NCBI GenBank assembly: GCA_022457155.1
Contig: JAJGOT010000071.1
Location: forward strand, 1,814,501-1,878,500
Direction: 5' to 3'
Length of the DNA: 64,000 bases
Source: Cladopsammia gracilis
Taxonomy: Eukaryota > Cnidaria > Anthozoa > Scleractinia > Dendrophylliidae
Position numbers and translations under genes: made by a program. Every line of letters starts with the position of its first letter. Positions within the stretch are counted from its first letter, which is position 1. Under the pieces are notes generated by a model. The model had not been told where the DNA came from. It worked only from the letters and a program-made list of their open reading frames with translations, and made no database searches. This document shows positions 57,945-64,000 of the stretch, in pieces.

Positions 57945-60900
57945 ATGGCGCGGGCACTGAACGTGTTTAAAGACATCAGTCAGCGGGAGTTGAATGACTG
58001 GCTTAACGTTCAAGAAAGAAAACCCTTTGTAAAGGCTCCTCACAACGAGGCTCTTGCAGGGTTTGATCCGTTAGACCGACAACGTCTGAGGGACTTTCAA
58101 CTCCCTACTCGGATTGTTGAACTCTATGCGCCTGGTGAACGGGGCCAACAAGGCCGGCCCGGTCGAGTGCAGCGAACAGCTAAATGGAGCTTCACTCAGG
58201 GTCTCACAAAACCCCTTGTTCCCCAAATGATGAACCGCATCAAACAAGAGGTTCGTAGAAGGCATAAAGCTAACATCTCTTATGGGTACAGATTACGAAA
58301 CATCGAAAATGGCGAGACTATCGTTTGGTACTCAAACTTTAACAGCCCCTGGTTTACTAAGCTCTCAGAGACGAAACGCTGGCTGCAACAACGAGAAGAG
58401 CTTCGCCTTCAAGGTGAACACATCGAACGCCCGAACACTAAATGGAGCTTCGAAGCTGCCGTTTCCGTTGAACTCAAAGTGATCTTAGACAGACAACCGC
58501 TGTTGCTCGGTCTTGGTAGGCTGCCTGACTGGCTTCGCAACAAGCACCACGTTAGAGCCCTTGACACCTTCAACGACGATCTTTGCATCTTTCGGTGCTT
58601 GGCTGTTCATAAAGGCGCCCGCTTGGATCGGTGTACTCAAAGAGCTCGAGCGTTAGCGCAAAGCTTCTTCGACGCTCAGCAGCAGGCTCGGACGGCTGGC
58701 AATCTTGTGCTCTTTAAAAAGTTTCCTTTGCTTGAACGACACTTTAAACAAGGGATTGCCGCTTTCACTGTTACAGATGACGACAACTTCGTTTTGAGTT
58801 ACACACCTTCACATTATGACAAAGTTGGCACCCACCCACCCGTAATGACTGTCGGCATATATGACTTACACGCCTTTCTGATCACCGACATCAATAAAGT
58901 CACAAACAACTACGCTTGTGGTGAGTGTGGGGCTAGGTTCGCACGGGTCGATAATCTAGCCCGCCACGCCAAGACATGCACTCGCGGCGAAACCAAGATT
59001 TCCTGTCCCGGAAACCAGATCCTTGCTCCGGAGTCGGCTTTCGAGAAGGCCTTTTATCCAGAAGCCAATTTCGGTATCCGCGCGCTCTGTTGGCTCGAAT
59101 ATGAGGCCAAGCAACGGGGCATCCACATCCACCACCACAGATGCGGCCACGGCGGCGAGCGCATCATTGGCGGCTACAAGGTTGACGGCTACCATCCAGA
59201 GAGCAAGACCGTGTTCCAGTTCCACGGCTGTCACTGGCACGGTTGCCGCCAGTGTTTCCCCTCACCAGAACAAAGAAACGAAGCGATCAAAAACGACAGG
59301 CAAGGAAACCCAATCACCCGGGAGCAAGCCTTCGCCAAAACAATGAAAATCAGCCACGAGATCCGCACGATGCTCGGTTATAATCTAGTTGAGCGGTGGG
59401 AGCACGAGCGCCCCGCCCCTTGGTGGCACGCTCGAGCCCCACCTAAACGAAACGAAACGTACCCACACGCCATAGTCTACGACTTCGAAGCCTATCAAAA
59501 CAAGGCCAAGGCAAGTCAGCCAACACGGGATCTCTCTTACGAAAGCGAGCACGTGCCTATCTCAGTCTCTATCGCGGACACTCTAGAGCCTGAGCCTGAG
59601 TACATCTGCTCCAAAGACCCCAAAGAGCTCATCCGGCTGTTTTATCAATCTCTGGTGCGCCGCGGCAACGCAATCAGAGAGGACATAGCCAGGCGCTATA
59701 TGCCGCCAGATCTTGAGGGCCTGACAGACTCCCAAAAGACCCTCATCAAACAATGGTGCGACCAGGTCCCCGTTGTCGGCTTCAATTCTGGCCGCTACGA
59801 CCTGCACCTTATCCGCCGCCACTTCGTCGAACACCTCGGGCAAGAGAGCGGGGTCTTCGCTGGTGAGAAACAAAGACAAATCATGTTCATCAACACGCCC
59901 TCCTTCAAGTTCCTCGACATAATCAACTATCTCGCCCCAGGCATCACGTACGACAAATGGGTGAAGACATACGGCGCGAACCAGACCAAATCGTGGCTCC
60001 CGTATGAGTGGTTCGACAGCGCCGACAAACTCGACTACAAGGGTCTCCCGCCTTACTGGTGTTGGTACTCTCAACTCCGAAACTGCTTTACACTCACTCC
60101 AGACGAGTACAAGCAATGCAAACAGGTCTTCAAAGAGCGCGGGATGAAGACCTTCGGTGACTGGCTGCAATATTACAACAACCTCGACGTTGCCCCATTT
60201 CTCGAAGCGCTCGAGAAAATGAAAGCCTTCTATACAGGGCTTGGGGTCGACATTTTCAAAGACGCGGTCTCCTTGCCTGGGGTCAGCATGCAATACATCC
60301 TGCGCGGGACCTTGGGTGGCCCCAAGAAAAAGCGGCCGCCCCTCTATGCCCCAGGCCCCGAGGCCTACGCAATGCTGAAGGCCGCGGTGGTCGGTGGCCC
60401 CAGTCTTGTGTTCACCCGCAAGCACGTAGCCGGCGAGACCCGCATCCGCTCGCACAAATACGACTTGGCGCGCCCCGTGAAGCGCATTCTCGGCTTCGAT
60501 GCCAACTCCTTGTACCCCAGCACCATGCTGCAAAAAATGCCCTGCGGCAAAGAGAGGGTCTTTCACTACGAGAACCCTGAACAGGCTGCTGACCCCTTTA
60601 TCATCCGGCTTGTGACAGGCCAGTGGTTCGGGTTCGCCGAGGTCGACATCGAAGTCCCCCGGGCCCTGTGGGAGCGCTTCGAAGAGTTCCCTCCGCTCTT
60701 CATCAACACGTGCGTTGGTGAGGCGGGCATACCACAACACATGAAGGATTACCTAGCGCAAAGCAACAGAACTCCGTTGCCAGAACAAAAGAAGCTGCTC
60801 GGCGTGCTCCAGGCCAAAAAGGTGCTGCTGTACGCCCCAGTGCTAGAGTGGCTCTATAATCACGGGCTCGAAGTAACCGCGGTCTACCGCACGATCGATT

Positions 60901-61766
60901 ACATCCCAATGAAGGTCTTCGACTGGTTCGTCCGGGAGGTTGCAGACAACCGGAGGAAAGGCGACGCTGACAAAGAGAAAGCCTTGCTCGCAGAAGTGTT
61001 CAAGCTTCTGGGCAACTCGGCCTACGGCAAGTTCATCGAGGCTGTCGAGCGCCAGACGAAAGTGGTGTACACCCGCGACGAGGACGAGGTCGACAAACAC
61101 CTGCGCTCCGCCTGGTTCGAAGACATCGAAGACATCGGGGCCGCATACAAGCTCGAGTTGCGCAAAACCAAGATAACGATAAACCGCCCCTTTCAAGTCG
61201 GTATCGTCGTATATCAACTTGCCAAGCTGCGCATGCTCCAGTTCTACTACGAGTTCCTAGATCACTATATCGACAGGCGTGACTTCGAGCTAATCCAGAT
61301 GGACACGGACAGCATGTACTTCGCCCTTTCGCATGACACTCTAGAAGAGGCAGTTCGACCAGAGCTACGCAAGCAGTTTGAAAGGGAGAAAAACAAGTGG
61401 CTCTCTTGGGACAAGTGGAGCAACAGAGAACCTGGCCTGTTCAAGCTTGAAAAAGAAGGTACACGAGCCATCGCTCTGTGCAGCAAGTGCTATTACGTAG
61501 AAGATGAGGCTAACGGACAGGCCAAGATGTCCTCCAAGGGCGTCAACAAGAAGCAGAACGAGCTCCACTGGCAAAGATACGAGCGAGCCCTCGATGGGTT
61601 CAAAGACATGGCAGTCAACAGAGGCTTTCGAATGCACGAGGGCGCCATGTACACGTACGAACAGCGTAAGCTAGGTCTTTCCGCTTATTACGACAAGCGC
61701 TGGGTGTTGCCTGACGGCATCCACACAGAGCCAATCGAGTTTCACAATCTAGCTGGTGGCAACTGA
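57945..61766 (+). CDS. polB: Polinton-type DNA polymerase B with Vsr-like N-terminal segment
   Basis: 1273 aa, uninterrupted. Exonuclease motifs: ExoI DFE (D513, E515), ExoII FNSGRYD (613-619), ExoIII YNNLD (Y744, D748). Palm motifs: A DANSLYP (852-858), B KLLGNSAYG (1020-1028), C MDTDS (1119-1123); later KGVNKKQ. All catalytic acids are present. This combination fits the protein-primed polymerases (DNA_pol_B_2) that copy linear Polinton genomes from a terminal protein. N-terminal extras: a C2HC zinc finger (C325, C328, H341, C345) and VDGY...FHGCHWHGC (413-434), resembling Vsr-type nickases. DDLCIFR (211-217) loosely recalls the OTU box. The start chosen is the first ATG, next to the TATA-like motif. 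Distinctly GC-rich, especially at third positions, against an AT-rich flank. Its last 25 nt overlap the integrase gene tail to tail. Confidence 0.95.
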   Translation: MARALNVFKDISQRELNDWLNVQERKPFVKAPHNEALAGFDPLDRQRLRDFQLPTRIVELYAPGERGQQGRPGRVQRTAKWSFTQGLTKPLVPQMMNRIKQEVRRRHKANISYGYRLRNIENGETIVWYSNFNSPWFTKLSETKRWLQQREELRLQGEHIERPNTKWSFEAAVSVELKVILDRQPLLLGLGRLPDWLRNKHHVRALDTFNDDLCIFRCLAVHKGARLDRCTQRARALAQSFFDAQQQARTAGNLVLFKKFPLLERHFKQGIAAFTVTDDDNFVLSYTPSHYDKVGTHPPVMTVGIYDLHAFLITDINKVTNNYACGECGARFARVDNLARHAKTCTRGETKISCPGNQILAPESAFEKAFYPEANFGIRALCWLEYEAKQRGIHIHHHRCGHGGERIIGGYKVDGYHPESKTVFQFHGCHWHGCRQCFPSPEQRNEAIKNDRQGNPITREQAFAKTMKISHEIRTMLGYNLVERWEHERPAPWWHARAPPKRNETYPHAIVYDFEAYQNKAKASQPTRDLSYESEHVPISVSIADTLEPEPEYICSKDPKELIRLFYQSLVRRGNAIREDIARRYMPPDLEGLTDSQKTLIKQWCDQVPVVGFNSGRYDLHLIRRHFVEHLGQESGVFAGEKQRQIMFINTPSFKFLDIINYLAPGITYDKWVKTYGANQTKSWLPYEWFDSADKLDYKGLPPYWCWYSQLRNCFTLTPDEYKQCKQVFKERGMKTFGDWLQYYNNLDVAPFLEALEKMKAFYTGLGVDIFKDAVSLPGVSMQYILRGTLGGPKKKRPPLYAPGPEAYAMLKAAVVGGPSLVFTRKHVAGETRIRSHKYDLARPVKRILGFDANSLYPSTMLQKMPCGKERVFHYENPEQAADPFIIRLVTGQWFGFAEVDIEVPRALWERFEEFPPLFINTCVGEAGIPQHMKDYLAQSNRTPLPEQKKLLGVLQAKKVLLYAPVLEWLYNHGLEVTAVYRTIDYIPMKVFDWFVREVADNRRKGDADKEKALLAEVFKLLGNSAYGKFIEAVERQTKVVYTRDEDEVDKHLRSAWFEDIEDIGAAYKLELRKTKITINRPFQVGIVVYQLAKLRMLQFYYEFLDHYIDRRDFELIQMDTDSMYFALSHDTLEEAVRPELRKQFEREKNKWLSWDKWSNREPGLFKLEKEGTRAIALCSKCYYVEDEANGQAKMSSKGVNKKQNELHWQRYERALDGFKDMAVNRGFRMHEGAMYTYEQRKLGLSAYYDKRWVLPDGIHTEPIEFHNLAGGN

Positions 61767-62737
61767 GTGCCTGGCGGCACAACTATCAACTCCTCTCGAA
61801 CGAAGCCCCGCTTGGGCCCATCGTATAGGTAATACACCACGGGCGCATCTGGCTTGGTGACAACCCTTTCAATGTTATAGACTTTCAAAGACCAGATCGG
61901 GTCCGTCGCCCGTCGACTACCACCTTCTAGCTCACCTGGGTAATACAGATATCGCAAATTAACCCGAGGTGGGAGCTTCTTCTCCTTTGCCCCCACTGGT
62001 CTCAAATATGGGGTCGCTGGCTTGGCTGAGGTGGCTTTCTCTTTGATTGCTTGTGAAGGCTTCTTGCCAGTCAATCTGGTTACTTCATTGTTCAAGGCAG
62101 AGATAACATCTGGCAATCTTTTAACCCAAGCAGTCGACCGGCCAGAGGACAGATTCATTTCAACTGCGTACTGGTAACCAAACAGTCGTTCAGCCAGGGT
62201 TCTGTTGAATCTTTCAACAATCCCTTGATCTCTGTGGATATCAACGCGCCCACGGCGAATGGTTGTTTTATGGGCCCCAGTCTCTTTAGCCACAGATCCC
62301 ATAAACTCTGTTCCCGGATCGACTTGTAACAGTTGTGGCCACTTCAAAGGCCCACGCCTGTATATCCGGGCCAGCGCTTTCGAAACTTCATCAGACTCTT
62401 TCGAAGCCAAGGGCTCTGCTGCTTTATATCTGCTTGCTACATCAACAACTGTCAAAGCATATTTGTAAACCTTTCTACCGTGAGGCAGTTTGTCGTGTGG
62501 CAAAAAAAGTAGATCTGCTTGATGCACTGAATTGGGTGTAAAGACATCAAATTTAGGCCGCGGGATGTGGCGTGGCGCAGGGAGATATATTTGCCAAAGG
62601 GCTTGTTTGACAAGCCATTTCTTTGCCGCCTCTTCAGATATCTTGGCTGCTGCAGCTAGCTTTTTCACAGCGGCAAGACCTTTCCAATAGCCTTTGGGCC
62701 CGTAATAGATTTTAGAGAGTTTGGAGTCCATATACAT
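61742..62737 (-). CDS. int: Polinton integrase (retroviral-type DDE, rve family)
   Basis: 331 aa. Catalytic triad D75 (HQADLLFLP), D140 (LQVDPGTEF) and E175 (DQGIVERFN), giving D...D-x34-E as in retroviral and Polinton integrases. The N-terminal 60 residues are helical and basic without a full HHCC zinc finger. The C-terminal part (DPIWSLKVYNIERV ... YYLYDGPKRGF) looks like the SH3/chromo-like DNA-binding tail. It would catalyse insertion of the linear element into host DNA, making a short target duplication. Two starts are possible: ATG 62737, or the next ATG at 62731 (MDSKLSK), which fits the position of the TATA-like motif better. The stop of the upstream gene ends 6 nt before 62737. Confidence 0.95.
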   Translation of the reverse strand: MYMDSKLSKIYYGPKGYWKGLAAVKKLAAAAKISEEAAKKWLVKQALWQIYLPAPRHIPRPKFDVFTPNSVHQADLLFLPHDKLPHGRKVYKYALTVVDVASRYKAAEPLASKESDEVSKALARIYRRGPLKWPQLLQVDPGTEFMGSVAKETGAHKTTIRRGRVDIHRDQGIVERFNRTLAERLFGYQYAVEMNLSSGRSTAWVKRLPDVISALNNEVTRLTGKKPSQAIKEKATSAKPATPYLRPVGAKEKKLPPRVNLRYLYYPGELEGGSRRATDPIWSLKVYNIERVVTKPDAPVVYYLYDGPKRGFVREELIVVPPGTQLPPARL

Positions 62738-62740
62738 GTG
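62732..62740 (-). promoter_or_regulatory. TATA-like motif at the integrase start
   Basis: Minus strand ACATGTATATGG; the word ends against ATG 62731. Same arrangement as the other genes of the element, with the weakest match. Confidence 0.4.
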
Positions 62741-62743
62741 TTT

Positions 62744-63172
62744 TTACAGAAAGCGAAATGCTGCATAGCCAAGGGCGAGTGCGCCAGTACCGATAAACAA
62801 GAGTTCGCCTTGTTTCTGCTGAGGGCCCGGCTTATAGAAGTCAGAGAACTCGGGCTCTTTGGGGAGTGTTATTTGCTGCTCCCGATGTGTTTGATTGTAG
62901 AGCACTAGAGCTTGGTCAGTGTCTTGAAAGTTGTGTTTCGCTTGATCTTTGATCCGATCATTGGTTGCAATCCAGTCGAGGAGCTTTGTGCGGTCTTTCT
63001 GGTATTTGGCGTAGGCCGCTTGATAAGCTTCTAACGCTTTATCGTGCCTGATCTTTTCATCCATAGCGGCTTTCCCACTGTCGCCAGACAAGTATTTTGC
63101 AAGATAATTGCCGCCAGTGAAAGCAGCTGCATTGAGAATTGCCCCACCAACCATGATAGCGATTGAGGCCAT
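62744..63172 (-). CDS. Polinton protein with two hydrophobic ends, function unknown
   Basis: 142 aa. Hydrophobic N-terminus (residues about 4-24, IAIMVGGAILNAAAFTGGNY), a charged helical middle, a PKEPEFSDFYKPGPQQKQGE linker, and a hydrophobic C-terminus (LLFIGTGALALGYAAFRFL). This suggests a membrane-spanning or membrane-lining protein with both ends embedded. Not assigned to a known family; position in the block fits a virion or membrane component (inference). Starts 11 nt after the previous stop; TTATATACAAG precedes its ATG. Confidence 0.88.
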   Translation of the reverse strand: MASIAIMVGGAILNAAAFTGGNYLAKYLSGDSGKAAMDEKIRHDKALEAYQAAYAKYQKDRTKLLDWIATNDRIKDQAKHNFQDTDQALVLYNQTHREQQITLPKEPEFSDFYKPGPQQKQGELLFIGTGALALGYAAFRFL

Positions 63173-63186
63173 CTTGTATATAATTA
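63173..63186 (-). promoter_or_regulatory. TATAC motif upstream of the 142-aa gene
   Basis: Minus strand AATTATATACAAGATGG. TATAC lies six nt before the ATG. Confidence 0.5.
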
Positions 63187-63405
63187 CACCGTGGAAGGGA
63201 GAATTTTCTGGTCCTCGAGGTATGTCTTGAGCGCGAGGCTCCCAGTCGTGGCAGCTACGAACTTGATGTAATTCATCAGACTCGCGCTGGGGTCAGCTGT
63301 GAGGTTTTCTTTGATGATTTTCTTGCCAATCCAGCCAATACCGGCGACAAGGCCAGTGATTGTGGCAGCATCGAGAACATATTTCACGAGCTTGTTGTCA
63401 GACAT
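63184..63405 (-). CDS. Small membrane protein of the Polinton, function unknown
   Basis: 73 aa with two probable membrane segments (about residues 12-30, ATITGLVAGIGWIGKKII, and 43-61, MNYIKFVAATTGSLALKTYL). No family recognised. Its 5' end overlaps the 3' end of the 60-aa gene by 22 nt. Preceded by TAAATATACACC-ATG. Confidence 0.82.
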   Translation of the reverse strand: MSDNKLVKYVLDAATITGLVAGIGWIGKKIIKENLTADPSASLMNYIKFVAATTGSLALKTYLEDQKILPSTV

Positions 63406-63566
63406 GGTGTATATTTATGTTTTTTAGTTGACTCCTCATCGCTTTCTGTTAGTTCTGTGGCTAAGCGCCAAACTGTTTTAAGAACAGTGATGTTGAATTT
63501 TAGCGTAAAAACAAGAATGCCACCGGCCATAGCCCGATTTACAAAGACTTGAAAAAGATTGTCCAT
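63384..63566 (-). CDS. Small protein with hydrophobic N-terminal half (60 aa)
   Basis: 60 aa; hydrophobic residues about 4-35 (FVNRAMAGGILVFTLKFNIT), then an acidic/basic tail. The stop lies 22 nt inside the next gene. Starts 9 nt after the coiled-coil gene's stop; that stop codon (TAA) is itself part of the TAAATATACACA motif before this ATG. Unrecognised; tight packing and the shared motif support it as real. Confidence 0.7.
   Translation of the reverse strand: MDNLFQVFVNRAMAGGILVFTLKFNITVLKTVWRLATELTESDEESTKKHKYTPCLTTSS
63406..63420 (-). promoter_or_regulatory. TAAATATACACC motif at start of the 73-aa gene
   Basis: Minus strand ACATAAATATACACCATG; nearly identical to the motif at 63567-63580. 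Confidence 0.6.
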
Positions 63567-63580
63567 TGTGTATATTTATG
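63567..63580 (-). promoter_or_regulatory. TAAATATACACA motif at start of the 60-aa gene
   Basis: Minus strand GCATAAATATACACAATGG; 12 of 13 bases equal the motif before the 73-aa gene, although the genes are unrelated. Confidence 0.6.
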
Positions 63581-63920
63581 CTTTTTGTTTCTCGTCTTCA
63601 CTCTCGTCTTCACAGAATTTTTTGTAAAACTCAAGTGCCTGCTGTCTCATCTTTTCATCGTGTGCAGCAAGTTTCCTTTGTCTTCGCTCCTCCCTATACT
63701 TAGCAAATGCCCTTTCTCTTTGCTCCTCCATATACTTAGCAAGTTTACTTTCTCTTTGCTCCTCCACACGCTCAGCAAGTCCCTTATGTCTTTGCTCTTC
63801 CTCTTCATAGCGTTTCTTACATGCATTGTTAATTGTGCTGAGGATTATGTAGGTACTGTAAGTCCAAAGATAACCGGCGATAGCCCAGCCAATAAAGTTC
63901 ACAAAGTCGTGAGTCCGCAT
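63576..63920 (-). CDS. Membrane-anchored coiled-coil protein of the Polinton
   Basis: 114 aa from ATG 63920; an in-frame ATG at 63929 adds MYT but would sit inside the TATAC motif, so the inner start is preferred. One membrane segment (about residues 9-28, FIGWAIAGYLWTYSTYIIL), then a long, highly charged helix with repeated KYxEExRE/R words (EEQRESKLAKYMEEQRERAF), a probable coiled coil, ending acidic (CEDESEDEKQ). Could serve as a structural stalk or scaffold; no family assigned. Confidence 0.85.
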   Translation of the reverse strand: MRTHDFVNFIGWAIAGYLWTYSTYIILSTINNACKKRYEEEEQRHKGLAERVEEQRESKLAKYMEEQRERAFAKYREERRQRKLAAHDEKMRQQALEFYKKFCEDESEDEKQKA

Positions 63921-63935
63921 GGTATACATATATTT
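63921..63935 (-). promoter_or_regulatory. TATATGTATACC motif at start of the coiled-coil gene
   Basis: Minus strand AATATATGTATACCATGCGG, filling most of the 18-nt gap after the upstream gene's stop. Confidence 0.55.
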
Positions 63936-63938
63936 TTT

Positions 63939-64000
63939 TTACTCCATTTCTATAATTCCTCCTCTTGGTGGCATCTGTGTTGGTGGAGGGGCCTCTGCTG
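63939..64000 (-). CDS. C-terminus of a further Polinton gene (partial)
   Basis: The minus frame ends AEAPPPTQMPPRGGIIEME then TAA (63939-63941). Proline-rich tail; too short to identify. It continues beyond the window and ends 18 nt before the coiled-coil gene. Confidence 0.6.
   Translation of the reverse strand, partial: AEAPPPTQMPPRGGIIEME

Larger units (their letters stand above)
57488..64000. mobile_element. Polinton/Maverick (adintovirus-like) element, one end, truncated by window edge
   Basis: Protein-primed-type DNA polymerase B plus retroviral-like integrase on one compact segment defines the Polinton/adintovirus group. The polymerase (+) converges on a minus-strand block of an integrase and small ORFs. 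ORFs are intact and gaps are under about 20 nt. A common TATA-like motif abuts every start. Left boundary is uncertain (57488 or within 57703-57944); the right end, with expected capsid, ATPase and protease genes, is outside the window. Confidence 0.88.

Noticed and set aside
58575..58595. OTU-type protease domain in the polymerase N-terminus (DDLCIFR)
   Set aside because: Only a short box resembles the OTU motif; no partner histidine box could be placed, so it is mentioned but not called.
59583..60740. 385-codon minus-strand ORF antisense to the polymerase, plus smaller ones at 60843-61217 and 58956-59240
   Set aside because: They mirror a GC3-rich coding gene and have no recognisable motif; such antisense ORFs are expected from the base composition.

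Overview
This looks like animal nuclear DNA, most likely from an anthozoan cnidarian such as a stony coral. The evidence is AT-rich sequence with split genes using GT/AG introns, dense foldback DNA transposons, LINE, DIRS/Ngaro and SINE relics, abundant TACATG/ACATGT runs, and an integrated Polinton-like virus. The species call is inference; no search was possible.

Layout. 1-4803 is the 3' end of a 2-oxoglutarate/Fe(II) dioxygenase gene (four coding exons, + strand), with foldback elements in its introns. 5.5-33 kb is repeat-rich and has no confident host gene. It holds LINE tails, several MITE families present in multiple copies, a 1.5-kb satellite with a 20-bp period and a 60-bp higher-order unit (14.3-15.9 kb), a decayed Ngaro/DIRS-like tyrosine-recombinase retrotransposon with flanking direct repeats (27.8-29.7 kb), a fragmented LINE (29.9-31.2 kb) and a tRNA-derived SINE with a 13-bp target-site duplication (32.9-33.2 kb). 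34.0-43.0 kb carries nine exons of a reprolysin/ADAMTS-like zinc metalloprotease (+ strand), running from the propeptide through the HExxHxxGxxH zinc site; its introns are loaded with MITEs. 43-57.5 kb is again repeats: AT-rich tandem arrays, long-arm foldbacks, poly-G/poly-C-bearing foldbacks and one LINE fragment.

57.5-64 kb is one end of a Polinton/Maverick (adintovirus-like) element, cut off by the window edge. It encodes an intact 1273-aa DNA polymerase B (+ strand). Convergent to it is a tightly packed minus-strand block: a retroviral-type DDE integrase (D75, D140, E175), three small proteins with hydrophobic segments, a membrane-anchored coiled-coil protein, and the C-terminus of one more gene. 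ORFs are uninterrupted, gaps are at most about 20 nt, and the polymerase is clearly more GC-rich than the host flank. A TATA/TATAC-like motif sits directly against the start codon of all six complete genes, which looks like an element-specific promoter. A 215-bp near-perfect hairpin lies just outside the polymerase gene and may be the element's terminus.

Working together: the polymerase (protein-primed class in this family) would copy the linear element, the integrase would insert it, and the small membrane/coiled-coil proteins are unassigned. Capsid, packaging ATPase and protease genes, if present, must lie beyond position 64000.
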